DNA of 64,000 nucleotides from Bedellia somnulentella (Eukaryota > Arthropoda > Insecta > Lepidoptera > Bedelliidae): NCBI GenBank assembly GCA_963576735.1, contig OY755170.1, forward strand, positions 18,894,875-18,958,874. The letters are read 5' to 3'. The position numbers and the translations under genes are program-made. Below, piece after piece: positions 1 to 11,952 of this stretch. The notes under the pieces were generated by a model. The model did no database searches. It had not been told where the DNA came from and was given only the letters and a program-made list of their open reading frames with translations. Numbering within the stretch: position 1 is the first letter of the stretch; each line of letters opens with the position of its first letter.

Positions 1-431
1 AAATGAAGTCCCTCAGAAAAGTTTGTAATATGCGATCGAGTGAGAAATAGCGTGATTCGTGAAAGGTGCGGTGTGAAAGATGATATTGTAAAAAAGATAG
101 AAAAAGGAATGTAAAGTTGGCTGGGTACATAGATAGGATGGATGATTATAATTAGTAAAATAGATTTACAGAGCTAATGTAGATGGTAATGTTAGTAGAG
201 GACGATTCGGGTGATACATTTTGGACCAAACAGTAAGTGTGCTCAAAAAGGCAGGCGTCCGAAGTATGAATAATAAAAGAGCATGTATGAGATGGTTGCA
301 AATGAATATAGAGAGGTTTGTCAGGATTGTACAAAGCGGCGATCGATAGCTCTCTATATCTAGATATATCTCTGCCTACCCCAATGCGAACTAATGGCGT
401 AAATATATGCATGTATGTATGTACGTAGTTC
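1..431 (+). pseudogene. RTE-type LINE, C-terminal ORF2 end and 3' tail (5' truncated by window)
   Basis: Degraded C-terminal end of an RTE-clade LINE polyprotein, the part following the reverse transcriptase. Peptide fragments in shifting frames are recognisable: MKSLRKVCNMRSS near the start, then KKAGVRSMNNKRACMR around 245-295, followed by the family's terminal block over the GGCGATCGATAG sequence. The element ends in TACCCCAATGCG...GGCGTAAATATATGCATG with a TATG-type tail, matching other RTE ends in this window (41.4, 45.0, 46.0, 57.4, 60.3 kb). In-frame stops such as the TAG near 50 show it is dead. The upstream part lies outside the window. Confidence 0.75.
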
Positions 432-734
432 AATTTTGATGATCATGAGTGAATGAGTGAGTTCTCAAATAGGGGCTTGAAAATGCAGCGAAACGGATGT
501 AAAGGATGGTACGGCAGTGTTTGCTTCGCGCTTGACTTGGCTAGGGGCACTGCCGTGCCGGTGCCGATGAACTTGCTGAAGGTTACTCGGAACTAAATCA
601 TACTAAATAAATAAAAAAAAAATTGCACAAAATAACAAATGACACATCACCGGAGTCTTCCCAGGAAGTAATTAAAAATACTTGTGTTGGGAAGGACCCG
701 CTTTTTTCCTTACTTATCTATCTTATTAATATTC

Positions 735-824
735 TTTTTAACACATTGCACGAATAATGTAATGTATTCCTAAAGTATAGGCATTTAAGGAATACATTAC
801 ATTATTCGTGCAATGTGTTAAAAA
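735..824. repeat. Perfect 37-bp inverted repeat (foldback hairpin)
   Basis: The arms at 735-771 and 788-824 are exact reverse complements over 37 bp, separated by a 16-nt loop. The arm contains TTTTTAACACATTGCACG. A perfect hairpin of this length in otherwise degenerate DNA suggests a recent foldback or MITE remnant. No coding content. Confidence 0.85.
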
Positions 825-1647
825 TGTCACTATTACAAAAGAGCTCACAGCTGTAGTTTAAACTAGAACACTAGTATGGGCTGTACAATTGTGGTGATGG
901 CTAAGAATAGCACTAACCCATTTATTTTGCGGGTATCGTAAGTCACTACAGAGCCATCCACAACCATCCTTGTTCCCAGCCATTTTCCAAAGAAAAAAAA
1001 ATTGGAGTTTACATCCGTTACTATAAGTTTGTTCCAGTATTTTTGAAAAACTAGCAAAATCGTAATGCAATCATGTCATCTCAACACCAAGAAGAGGAAG
1101 CCATCATAATCAATTAATTATTCATATTACAAGGGTTCTATCTCCGTGACAAACACCAATTATTCCATACACCGTATGGCTAAACTACATCACACGCCTC
1201 CTGGTTGTTAGATTAATCCAATTAAATGGAGAGTGGATAGGCCAATTATCTTGCTGCGGAATATTATCCCTAATTTATGCAACAGCATCAGTATGCAGGC
1301 GAAAACATTATATCGTAATTTAATCTAGGCAGCTGTACTGACCAACTATTCACGATGAGAGAGTATTCTGAGATTTCCCTAATGCAATTAAATTACCTCT
1401 CCCAGGTCAAGGAAAGCTGTTTAAGCAAACGCTTAGTTTTACAAGTATTTAGCCAGCTCCAGAGTAAATTCATAGTCCCGTCTCAATTTAAAAACAATCA
1501 AAGTATAGATTTTAGTGATTCTAACTTTTGAGGGAAATGAGAAATAAGGATTAGCTCTGCTCTGAGATTTAACGATTAGAGCTTCGGCTTACGAACCAAA
1601 ACTATGGGGTCAATTCATGTGGTATCATTTGCAAGATCTTGCGATAG
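825..1647. other. AT-rich spacer, nothing recognised
   Basis: No open reading frame with recognisable content and no repeat family that I could match elsewhere in the window. Confidence 0.4.
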
Positions 1648-1921
1648 TACATACATACATACATATACTCACGGCTATAAATCCCTAGATGGGGGAGCCA
1701 GAACTAAGGAATTAGAAATTCCTCAGCCACTTTTGGAAAGTTAAGGGGGGAAAAGATGGTAAAATAAAGTTTGTTGGTGGTGGGTCTCCAACCACATCGC
1801 CCAAAAATCCCTTAAAAGCCCCAATACAGTTAGTCGCCTCTTACGTACACCCACTGGAAGAAATTGGGTAGTGCTATTCTAAGCCGGCACTACACAGCAA
1901 TCTAAGCCGACACTACACAGC
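1648..1921 (-). mobile_element. SINE-A copy, near full length
   Basis: On the minus strand this reads from a head (GCTGTGTAGTGCCGGCTTAG) to a TATGTATG tail. Landmarks shared by the family are the GGCGATGTGGTTGGAGACCC box, a CCATCTTTTCCCC segment and CTCTGGCTCCCC...GGGATTTATAGCCGTGAGTA near the tail. The head is partly duplicated: a second TCTAAGCCGACACTACACAG follows the first. It does not code for protein. Family structure and origin are treated in the findings. Confidence 0.8.
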
Positions 1922-2172
1922 TATAGTACAGTCATAAATATCAACCAACCCACAGTGGGTGACCACGGCGGACTAATTTCAAATAACGATATTCAGGATA
2001 CGCTCGAGCCCTTATTATTTTATTGTTAGACTTGTGTGATGTGACCTAAAAAAATCTACCAGATTTAATCAGATATAACCTATAACGAAACGCGGGAATC
2101 GGAAGTGCGACTAAAAGAACATCTACGAGTATGAGAAGATATATGATTGTCACGGAAGCGAGCGACCAGTAT

Positions 2173-2424
2173 GGGCCAGCGCTGACTGTCGGCATGGCAT
2201 GGCAAAGGATTTCGGTACAGATATAGCATTTTTAATCTTATTACCATGAGTATAAAATTCATTTTACTTCATTTTGACACAACGATGTCGACGTTCTGTC
2301 CTACCGCGGCCTCCCTCGTCATCGTTGTGTCAAAATGAATTCTATATGCATGGTAATAAGATTAAAAATGCTATATCTGTACCGAAATCCTTTGCCATGC
2401 CATGCCGGCAGTCAGCGCCGGCCC
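2173..2424. repeat. Foldback element with ~105-115 bp arms
   Basis: Left arm 2173-2287 and right arm 2320-2424 are near-perfect inverted repeats, running GGGCCRGCGCTGACTG at the outer end to CGTTGTGTCAAAATGAA near the loop. The loop at 2288-2319 is 32 nt and GC-richer than its surroundings. The left arm carries a short extra stretch (TACTTCATTTT). This is typical of a non-autonomous palindromic DNA transposon. No clear target duplication was seen. Confidence 0.8.
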
Positions 2425-3144
2425 TAAGTCGTTCCCAATCCTAATGGAAAATAATGGCGTGAGCATAAATAAGTTAGTATAAAGTTCGTGGAATATATTC
2501 ATCGAATCCCTTATTTATTCCAGAAAATACAGTTTAAATGAGTTTTTAAGCTTAATTTACAGATACCACCCTGACCTAAGATTTATATATTTTCATTTTG
2601 TGCTGAAAATTCCACCCGAACGTTATTGGCTTTATGCAACCGAGCTCTTTTTGAACCAGACATTATTTGCTGACCACAACTGCACTTTTAACATGCTTGA
2701 ATATTTATGAATACAGAAGAATCGCAATTATTATTTTTCGTGTTTAGAATGTTTATTATATAAAAATTCACTTAAAGGCACTTTGAAGAAAATACACTTT
2801 ATGTTAACTTCTCAGCTTAATATCACATGTTGTTTACGTTTCTTTTGTATTAATATTAATACGTCATTAATACTATTAGTCATCTCCATTTAAACCTAAA
2901 ATGAATTAAAAATATATATTATGGTCTCTTGTCCTATATCTTTTTGGTAAAATAATTTGTTTTATGATTTATTCCATATACACAAAAGAACATTATACGC
3001 ACTTGTATGCCTTCATTATTGTGCTATTTAAAATTCCTTTTTTTTTAAATTCTATCTTAGGAATTAGGTTTTGAATATTTGTTATTGATGTTTCTCTTAA
3101 AAAACCAAAATTAGTTCAGAAACAATAGATTTTAGCTATTTTTA
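2425..3144. other. AT-rich spacer, nothing recognised
   Basis: Low-complexity AT-rich sequence without convincing coding potential or recognised repeat. Confidence 0.4.
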
Positions 3145-3399
3145 GCTGTGTAGTGTCGACTCAGAATTTGGACTACGCCAGTTCTACGTGTGGGTGATCG
3201 TAAGAGGTGACTACAGGTTATAGAGGTTTATTTAGTAATTATCGGGCGATGCGAAAAGACCCATCACCAACAACCTTAAATATACGGTCTATTCCCCACT
3301 CAACTTCCAATAGTGTCTGACGAATTCCTTTTTCTGAAGCTCTGGCTACCCCCCTTAGGAATTCATAGCCGTGAGTATACAAAAGTAAGTATGTAAGTT
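3145..3399 (+). mobile_element. SINE-A copy, diverged
   Basis: Head GCTGTGTAGTGTCGACTCAG, middle GACCCATCACCAACAACC and tail CATAGCCGTGAGTATAC are all recognisable, so the copy is near full length but with many substitutions. It ends in a short AAGTAAGTATGTAAG tail. Confidence 0.75.
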
Positions 3400-3724
3400 T
3401 ACTTTACGTGTCGTGGTAAATATTCTCCTGTCAAAATATTGTTTACGCGTCTAATTATACTTTAATCGTAAAAAAAACTTCGCTAATAAAACTCCGTTAA
3501 TTTCAGTTTACCGATACTATTATGAGAACAGCTTCAAAGTCTAAATAAAGCTGGAATTAATAAAACTAAGTTTAAAAAAGAGATAAATATTATTGAAAGC
3601 TGTTGAGATAAATACTCGAAGGATTACTACAAAATAGAGTTTCCAGAGATTAAATAAACTTTTTATATTTAGATTATTTATATTTATAAGTATGTGGTTC
3701 CAAACTAAAACTCAACTGAACTCA

Positions 3725-3985
3725 ACGCTCAAGCCGTAAATCCCCGAAGGGGTGGCAAAGGAAGTAATTCGAGTTTGTGTTTAGAAATCATCACGTGGTG
3801 ATCCCACATTTTGCTGATATAGTGTATCCACATGATAGGGACAGACCTATTGCTGTTTTGGTTTAATTCACTGTGACATGACTAATACAACTCAGCCAAG
3901 TAAAAAATTTGGTTTATGCCTGACTCATGAATAGAACTCACGTCGCCTGCATTGTCACGTGCTTTGGTGTTCCCACTGATCTATA
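3725..3985 (-). mobile_element. SINE-C (tRNA-derived), diverged copy
   Basis: The plus strand reads the SINE from its tail side: AATCCCCGAAGGGGTGGCA, then TGATCCCACATTTTGCT and CACTGTGACATGACTAATAC, then the tRNA-like head near 3960. The same order is found in the well-preserved copies at 34.3 kb and 40.9 kb. The head is badly degraded. Confidence 0.65.
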
Positions 3986-4567
3986 AAGTTAGCTAAATAA
4001 AACAGAAGTCAAATACTTTCAAATAAATGAGTACATATATAAAAAATTTCTATTTTGCATTTTGAAATAAACCAGAATGAGTTGAAGTTAATGGGGATAC
4101 GTCCCTCAATTAAAACAGTCGTATATTCAGATTATGATAAACAAGCGATGTAAAATTCGAGGCCATTGTTTGCGGCAAACAAAACAAAAGTCCGTTTTAA
4201 CACAATACGAGGATGTATAATTGAGTATTGTAATTACCATGTTAGGTTACCTCTTCTATCGAAAGAATCTACTTTTGTATTTGACTAAATGATAATATGT
4301 GAATCTTTACGTACCAGGTATTAGGTACTGTAGGTATATTTTAAAATAGCTGATAGTCTCAGTTTTTCCAAAGTATAAAGTCAAGAGAAATATTTTGAAA
4401 TGTGATAAACTATATTTTTTTCTTGAGGCATCAACAGGAACAGGCCTTTAAGGTGATTGGTTGTTAATCCAGGCTTAAGTAGAAAAGTTGAGTCAACTTT
4501 TTCCAAAGCTTAACTTTTGACTTAACAGTCGGTTATGATGCAACAAAAATAATAACAACGCCATATA

Positions 4568-4790
4568 GTGTTGGTTTAGAATAGCACTTACTTATTTCTT
4601 GCATTGGATATCTTACGAAGCGACTAAGAGTCATTATGTGTGATTATTCCGAGATGTGGCTGGTGACGACCCATCACCAATCATCCGTTATTTTACTTTC
4701 CTTTCCATGTACAACTTACAAAAATACGGAGGAATCCTTATTTTTTTAGCTCTGGCACCATATTATGTAATTTATAGCCGTAAATGGCAT
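4568..4790 (+). mobile_element. SINE-A copy, highly diverged
   Basis: Recognised by GTGTTGGTTTAGAATAGCAC at the head, GACGACCCATCACCAATCATC in the middle, and TTTATAGCCGTAAATG at the tail. About 225 bp; the central box is scrambled. Confidence 0.55.
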
Positions 4791-5227
4791 AAATATTTTA
4801 ATATTGCCTCCACGCTTGCGGAATCAGAAAATAATGTTGGTAAAATAAGTACCAGGTGATTCATAAATTTTTACATCTTCTAATGACTACATAGAAGGGC
4901 ACACCTATACTAAGCCTTTTCTTTTGAATCAAGCAAATCATAAAAAGAACAATCTACTCCTTAACTGCAGGAACGACAAAATTGGTTAACAGTAATGCAA
5001 ACACACCTTTGTTCAACCTCTGACCTTCACCCTCCGACCGGCACAATATCGTTCTTTCAAATTACATCGGCCGCTCGTTGGATGCGAGAATATCTCGTCG
5101 AAAATGTGAAATAATTAAATCACGAGTAAACTTTATCAAAATATTATTTTTTTATTTGGCAGCGAACTAAATTTAGGTGAAAAGAGTGTATAAAATATGG
5201 AATATTATCACAGACATGTGTGACTGT

Positions 5228-5560
5228 CGTGGTTGCATGGTAAGACCCTCGAGGAGTCAGACTTCGCCTCTGTCTACACGCCACAACCCGTAATCACTTA
5301 CAGTCCAAGACCGACGACCGACAAGGAGATCCTTATGAGAAAATCAAAACAAGGGTTAAAGTGGCAAACGTATGGCAAAAGAAGGCTGGGTCGCCCCCGT
5401 ACCACCTGGAGGCGATTAGTTGAAAATGAGGCTGCATCAACTGAGCTCAACTGGAAGATACTGGAAGCTGCCGCACAAGATCGCAAAAAGTGGAGATCTC
5501 TTCTTCCGGCCCTATGTCCCTGATGAGGGATAACAGGACATCATCATCATTATCACAGAC
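5228..5560 (+). pseudogene. LINE reverse transcriptase C-terminus with (CAT)n tail
   Basis: An open stretch of about 96 codons (5233-5523) encodes the last part of a non-LTR retrotransposon polyprotein. Motifs RRLGRPRTTWRR and AAQDRKKWRSLL, ending shortly afterwards in LCP and a stop, are typical of the C-terminal region after the reverse transcriptase in several insect LINE families. A short 3' UTR (TGATGAGGGATAACAGG) then runs into a CATCATCATCATT tail, the expected 3' end of such an element. The reverse transcriptase itself is absent, as in a 5'-truncated insertion. It is a different family from the RTE fragments here; I do not assign the clade. Confidence 0.7.
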
Positions 5561-5937
5561 CATGTTAGTCCCACCGAGGGGATTGAGCCAGCCCTGATTT
5601 GGTTCTAGTCAACCATACACGCCCAGTGTGAATCTAACCAGCACTAACCGCTTTGTGAAGTTTCAGAAGCGCGGAACCAACTTCATTTTAAGGTAATCAG
5701 GAGATTCAATAAAATTAAATAATGGTTAGTAGTGTTGGTTTAGAATTGCACTCACCAATTTCTTGCAATCAATTCAGCCTGCAATACCCTAACAAAGTGG
5801 AATATAGTAAAACAAATAATCTCATAAATTGAATCTGTGAGTTTCCCTCGCACGAATCATACCCTAGATTTCCGAATCTATGCTGAAGGGTCTCATCAGG
5901 CAATTATAAACCACTGAGTTAATAATTAATGGTAAAT

Positions 5938-6219
5938 ATATATACATACATATACTTACTGCTTTAAATTCCTAGAAGGGGTAACCAGAGCTAAGGAATT
6001 AGAAATTTCACAGCCACTTTTGAAGGTTTTGTGAGAGATTGTAAAACAAAATTATTTTATAGATCCTTCTCATCGCCCAAAAATTGCCTAAAATACATTA
6101 TTAATAATTATATTACTAACATACATATATATTATTATTAATTATACTCTAAGCCGTCTCTTACGAACACCCAGGGGAAGAAAGGGGGTAGTACTATTCT
6201 AAGCCGACACTACACAGCG
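5938..6219 (-). mobile_element. SINE-A copy with AT-rich internal expansion
   Basis: Tail side at 5938 (TACATACATATACTTACTG), head end AAGCCGACACTACACAGC at 6219. A stretch of TATTAATAAT-like sequence around 6090-6150 is not in other copies and looks like a local expansion or small insertion. Confidence 0.75.
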
Positions 6220-6817
6220 AAACTAATGCTGAAATGATAAATTAACATTTATTATGAAGGTTAAAATTGTGGTTCATTAAAACAGTATTTATAAGTGTTT
6301 AAATACACGCATAAAATCATGCGTTAAAATTAAGAAAGTTATATACAATATTAAACGTATAAGAAAATACCTCAAAACTGATATATTTATTTTGACAAAG
6401 AGGGTCAGTAAATATGAACCGAGTGAGATTGTTTACTGTCGTGTTCACAAATTCTGATTATTGTATTTGGCGACCTAGCTAGCGTGGACCCTTGGGACGC
6501 GAAACATATTTCGTCATCAAATTTAATGATCATTTGTTATCAAGTTTACACGATTTAAAAGCTCCGGAGAGGTTCATAAATAAAATAATACTTATTTTAA
6601 TTCGTATGCATTGTTTGAAAGACAGATTAAAATATCCGAAAATCAAAAAGTTGTTTCAATTATGATGTGCAATCGTGAAAATCTTAGAAAATACTATTTT
6701 GTTTGAAAGACGTTGAGAGAAGTTTAAGTTACTTAAATTAGTTTTTCGTATATTGGACAGTTTTGATCTCAAAACTCAATCAAGGTTTTGGTTAAACTTA
6801 AGACGCAAGTGGAATGG
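6220..6817. other. AT-rich spacer, nothing recognised
   Basis: No recognisable coding sequence or repeat. Confidence 0.4.
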
Positions 6818-7068
6818 TACATACACACATACATATAGTCACGGCTTTAAATCCCTAGAAGGGGTAGCCAGAGCTAAGGAATAAGAAATTCCTCAGCCAC
6901 TTTTGGAAAGTTGAGAGCGAAAAAGATGGTACAATAAAGGTTGTTGGTGATGGGTCTCCAACCGCATCGCCCAAAAATCCCTTAAAAGCCCCAATACCAT
7001 TATTCGCTTCTTACGTACACCCACTGGAAGAAATGGGGTAGTGCTATTCTAAGCCGACACTACACAGC
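6818..7068 (-). mobile_element. SINE-A copy, full length
   Basis: Complete from the TATG tail (ACATACATATAGTCACGG) to the head (AAGCCGACACTACACAGC). The central box reads CAACCGCATCGCCC on the plus strand. One of the better-preserved copies. Confidence 0.85.
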
Positions 7069-8177
7069 AGGAATACTGTAAGATGTAACCGAAAAAAAAA
7101 TATTTTTTAATAAAATAGGTAAAGGATTAAAAGTAAAAATGATCTGCTCTCTCTATTCTTCGACGAGCACATTAAGTGAGATTAATTATGATATTCACAT
7201 CCCACTCTTGGCATTTGTCTAATCCAATTAAGTTTACAATATTATAATTCACGTGTAGAAAATTTTCAAATGATGTTTCTGAAATCCAGTGCTTAAAACT
7301 AAAGCTCTTTGACATAAAATGCAACACAAAAATAAGCTCATGTCTGGTTATTGCAATAAGCCTCTTACCGGATTCTACGATTTTCAAAGGAAAGTATTTT
7401 AGAAGATATAAAGTGAAAGCAATTGAAATTATTATTCGCTTTCTTAGGTTTGAAGAGTGTATAATCAAAATACCTTATACCCATGCTTAATATAAATTGT
7501 ACAATTCAGTGGTGGATTGGTGTTGTCTCTGCTTAGACAAATTAGGAATAAAAAGTTCGAGATGTATTAAATCTTCGTTTGCTTTTTATATAATATGCTT
7601 TTTATTTTTTTTACGAACGTGGACGAACATTTAATTTATTGCATTATATTATTTCAGAATTCTGAATTCTATAGTAAAGTATTTTATTTAAAAGGATCAT
7701 CTTTTTTATCATTCTGCGTGAATTTCGATAAATTTATTAGCAACATTCAGATCCATTAATAAAACTGCCACCACGCGCTCTAGTCAATATGGAATCAGGA
7801 TGTTATGAATTTATTATTCGTATCTCATATCTGTTTCGGTAATAAATTTAAAAGATACATTTTAAATACCAAAATTGGATTTCACTTTACTGTTTATTTC
7901 GCATTCGCCAGCTCACGCTGGTAATACTTAAACGAGTAAGCAAGAGCTTCAGTAGCTTTCTCACGGAAGGTAATTCAAATAATAAAATAAAAAGTGATAC
8001 AAAAAGATTTCCAACCAACATTTAATGAATTAAAGGAATCTTCTCTGTAATTTGAAGAAAATTTCTTGTAAGTCCTCATTTATTGTATTTATAATTTTAA
8101 AATATTTTTTTATCAAACTACATTATACTCATGGCACTAAATACGGTAGAAATAGAATAAAATGGTAAAAATATCCG
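7069..8177. other. AT-rich spacer, nothing recognised
   Basis: Contains a 98-codon open stretch on the minus strand (7172-7468) with no recognisable motif; I do not regard it as a gene. Confidence 0.35.
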
Positions 8178-8290
8178 ATGGCTACTTCGGACGATTCTGA
8201 CTAACATCTCTTTATTCTCTCAGATTCATAACTTTTCTTATACATGCTCTATCATCCATCTTACTTCACATTCCCGTCTCTGTTAAAATG
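8178..8290 (-). pseudogene. RTE-type LINE, C-terminal fragment
   Basis: The plus strand GGCTACTTCGGACGATTCTGACTAACATCTC...TATACATGCTCTATCATCC is a diverged version of the minus-strand RTE end at 41.46 kb. The 3' tail is missing, so this is a small internal piece. Confidence 0.5.
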
Positions 8291-8363
8291 TTTTCTTGCT
8301 TTTAGTATTCAAACACCCTGCTTGGCAGTCGTCTGCTAACAAAACAATTCACTAATTATATCA

Positions 8364-8606
8364 AGCCGTGCAGTGCCGTCATAGAATGTCACTACCTCTT
8401 TTTACCCACGGATGTCGCAAGAGGCGACTAAGGGTGCGAGTCTTAGTGAGTGGTTTTTGGGCGATGCGGTTGGAGACAGTTGGTGATGACCAACGATACT
8501 TTATTTCTACCATCATGTCCCCTAACAACTTCCACATGTGGCCGAGGGGTTTTTACCACTAACCTCTGGTTACCCCTTTTTGGGATTTGTGGCCGGGAGT
8601 ATTACT
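8364..8606 (+). mobile_element. SINE-A copy, diverged
   Basis: Head GCCGTGCAGTGCCGTCATAG, central GGGCGATGCGGTTGGAGACA and tail GGGATTTGTGGCCGGGAGTA in family order. Substituted throughout, no TATG tail left. Confidence 0.7.
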
Positions 8607-8847
8607 ATATTTTTTGTAGCTTAATGAAAATACCGCGTTTGTATGCATCATATAAATGGTAATTCAGCTGCTCAGATAAAATAATGGAGATGCCTGGTGG
8701 ATTTAGCCGCCCGAATAAAATTACGGAAAATCATGGTTTGCAAATTTGACCTGAAATCACTTTCATATCATTAATACCAATGATAAATCCAACTAAGACT
8801 AACAAATCATATAACCGTGTTTAAAAAAACACGTATAAGAGAACAAT

Positions 8848-8940
8848 TTCTTAAGAGGCCCCAATACCCTAAGTCTCCCTTACTACATCCGCGGGATGAA
8901 ATAGGCTAGTGCAATTCTTAACTGAGCCGACATAGCTAGA
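8848..8940 (-). mobile_element. SINE-A head fragment
   Basis: GGCCCCAATACCCTAAGTC followed by GGCTAGTGCAATTC and GAGCCGACATAGC corresponds to the head third of SINE-A in reverse. Confidence 0.5.
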
Positions 8941-9871
8941 AGAATAATGATAAACTGAAATATCTAGGGCACAATATACTGTTAGTTTTTCTTCAAAGTT
9001 ATTAATAGTATAAAGAGTAGTCATAACAGTTCTCAAAAGAGCAACTCACGGCCCAATATCACCCTGAAGCTTTTTGCTGTCGAGATCCTTTCAAGTAATT
9101 GACAATTAATAATGATTCTGGTTCAAGTCGGCTCAGCCCATTATTCTTTCTACCCCTTCCGTTATCATATAATGTATTAACTGGTCTCATGAGGTATGTG
9201 ATAAATAGATCTTAAATAGGTTTAGCAGGATTTCCATTTACAATTTCCACTCAACTATATAAAAACCAGAAAGTGTATATTTTTGCTTACTTAATCTTTG
9301 AGCAACATACGAAAGCAAAACTTGAGGAAACAAGATAAAAGCATTTATCCCTAAACAAAGGTAATACATTGAAAAAGAAAATGGCTTTTAGAAATACGAC
9401 ACTTCTAGTAATGGTCTTAAGCTGATAATTACTTATTCTAAACGAGATGTTCTTAATGAGTTTTCCACCTTAGTCGTATATTGTTATATTGAAAAAGCTT
9501 GGATCATTTAGGAACAAGCTGGCAATGGAGGGCAAAAGAGTCGTGTGTGGGGTAAATCGAGGGAGACGGAGCTTCCTCAGTAAATGCGACCATTTGTATG
9601 CAATTATGGACGGAGTAGGCATGAGCCAGACGAAAAGTACTTTCTTTCATCTTTCTGAGGCTTCTACGATTCAATATCAGCGAATTTATTAAACCTAACG
9701 AAAACAGTTGTAAACCACTGCCTTGAGAAACTGCAAACAATACGTTTATTGTGGAGCTTTTATTGGTTTTGTTCTCATTTGTCATAAGTTATAAAATTTT
9801 CAATGAAATTTACGTAACGATATGACCTTGGCGGACAAAAATATAGGCGTTCAAAGGGTAAAGGAAATACC
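8941..9871. other. Spacer, nothing firmly recognised
   Basis: Overlapping open stretches near 9489-9785 on both strands lack recognisable motifs and are probably chance. Confidence 0.35.
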
Positions 9872-9960
9872 GACCAAGTGCGAGTCGGCTCATGCACGAA
9901 GTGTTCCGTACTAACATCTATAATAGAAAATAACGTTTTTGTATGAGAGCCCCCCTTTTA
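9872..9960 (+). repeat. 5' fragment of the GGGTTCCGTA repeat family
   Basis: ACCAAGTGCGAGTCGGCTCA followed by CACGAAGTGTTCCGTAC matches the opening of the lepidopteran repeat that is complete at 24541-25116. It fades out after about 90 bp. Confidence 0.55.
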
Positions 9961-11785
9961 TATTTACTTTATTGTTATTAATTATTTGTTTTCAAAGGTG
10001 ATATACAAATAAACATTCTTTGAAAATATGAAGCGTCTTCTTGTTACGGTTTTCTTATCGGTCAATAAAATAAAAAACACGTTTATTGTATAGGGGCCCC
10101 TCTTAATATTATTTTTTTACTTCTTAGTATTTGTTGTTTTCACGACTTAGTGATTATTTCTCGTTAATAGACTTTCAATGTGTGCAGAAATATGGATAAT
10201 ACACAGCTGTCTGAGTTGGTCTTTTCGGTTGAACAAATGCAGCATATAGAAAGTAGGAAATATGAATGAAATTTGATAAAAAAAAATAACCTAGGCCCGT
10301 TACAACAAATAACTAATCTTCTCAGAACTTACGCACGTCGTCGTCGGTTAGTCTTGCTACACTTGTGTTTCAATGTTCATCACGGTAATAGTCGTAGTCT
10401 GCCAGCCCACAATTGACTAGCGTGGTAAACTTTGGTGAAAGCACCCACTTCGTGAATTGAATTAATGCTATACACAAATTAATATAATACAATATTATAA
10501 TATTACTAGTGGGTAACCCTGGCACGACTACGTCGCGTCCAATAAAATGAGTTTATTTTGAAATTTTCCGACCAATCACAGCGCAGCTCTTTTGAATTTC
10601 TAGTGATTTTTTCTGATTTGCCGGTTTGAAAAAAATCCGATTAAACACAGCGCATCTCTGATCGACTAAAGTTTGCGCGCGCTTATAACACTCAAGCAAA
10701 GTCTATGGGCCAAAATAGAAACTTTGAAATTCTGTAACAATTAATTTAATCCAGTTACATCAGATGTCTGAATTTTGTGCACACCACGGCTGCGAACTGT
10801 ACAAAACGATACCTGAACCAAATTTCTAGCTTAACTCATCGCGTCACAGGCTTCCGGGCAAAAAAGAGGCTTACAGAAATAATATATAAAGATTGTTATG
10901 GCTAAATCTTTAAGTGCCTTTAATAAAGTCGTTATATATCAAAACATGAATATGTTTATGGTGCAATTATAGGCAGCCATTTATGTTCAGACAGTTGTTG
11001 GATTTCTCACTTAGCAATCAGCAGCTGGCATTTCCCAAGATGACATAATATATATTTTTTAACTACCTTATTTGCCTTAATAGGCTGCATAGGAGTAACC
11101 TTAGTTTATTTTTAAAATTGCTTGTAGAACCAGAATCCCAATTTAGAATGATTTCGTAGCATATGGTAATTTCAGGTATTTGTTTGATTTCATGATTTTG
11201 TGATTTCCTTATCTAAAAGTATCTAAAATAAGTAGTTTTAGAGATAAAATTTTATTGTATTTTGTGTTTATTATTTACTGAACAATAACAATATGATTTT
11301 TCAACGCTCATAAAATGACTTTATTGGCACTAAGTTTAAGCGCATAAAAAACTACTTAGCGCGAAAGTGTACTAGTTTTTGATAAATGTAACTTCATCCT
11401 TATAAATGAAGATATTATATTCAAAAAATACACAGACTATTTGTTTTATTTATGTAAACTTGAGTTACTATTTGGTAAATTTAAAATATATTATATAAAT
11501 TATAATGTTACACTGAAATACTTTATTATTCATCTTTATTATTCGGAATCACTTTTTTGTTTAATTTACATAGTTAGCCAAGACAGCCATTAATCATGCG
11601 TGACGTTTTAATTCTATTTTATTCTCCACTATCTGTTGCCCGCGATTTGTACGCGTCAATTTCTGTTATTATGATCGCGAGTAGTTTTTAAAAGAATATA
11701 TTTTAAAGTACTTCTGCGAAAATAGTATTTTTGTGTCGTTTACGTCATATACGTAGTTGGCCGTATGTAAATCAATACATACTCG
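9961..11785. other. AT-rich spacer with one small internal duplication
   Basis: Mostly featureless. At roughly 10560-10670 two related blocks follow each other (CCGACCAATCACAGCGCAGC and CCGATTAAACACAGCGCATC), a diverged tandem pair. TGTTGCCCGCGATTTGTACG near 11634 resembles the reverse of a Helitron 3' end but lacks a clear CTAG. Confidence 0.35.
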
Positions 11786-11952
11786 TACATACATACAAAT
11801 ACTCACGGCTATAAATCCCTAGATGAGGCGGCCAGAGCTAAGGAATTAGAAATTACTCAGCCACTTTTAAAAAGTTAAGTGGGGATTAGATGGTTACATA
11901 AAGGTTGTTGGTGATGGGTCTCCAACCTCATTGCCCAAAAATCCCTAAAGCA
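11786..11952 (-). mobile_element. SINE-A copy, head missing
   Basis: Tail and middle are present (TACAAATACTCACGGC to CATTGCCCAAAAATCCC). The head beyond the central box is absent. In minus-strand terms this is a 5' truncation, as expected for incomplete reverse transcription. Confidence 0.75.

Noticed and set aside
5730..5775. Short SINE-A head-like piece (GTGTTGGTTTAGAATTGCAC)
   Set aside because: About 40 bp only; too short and diverged to define as a copy.
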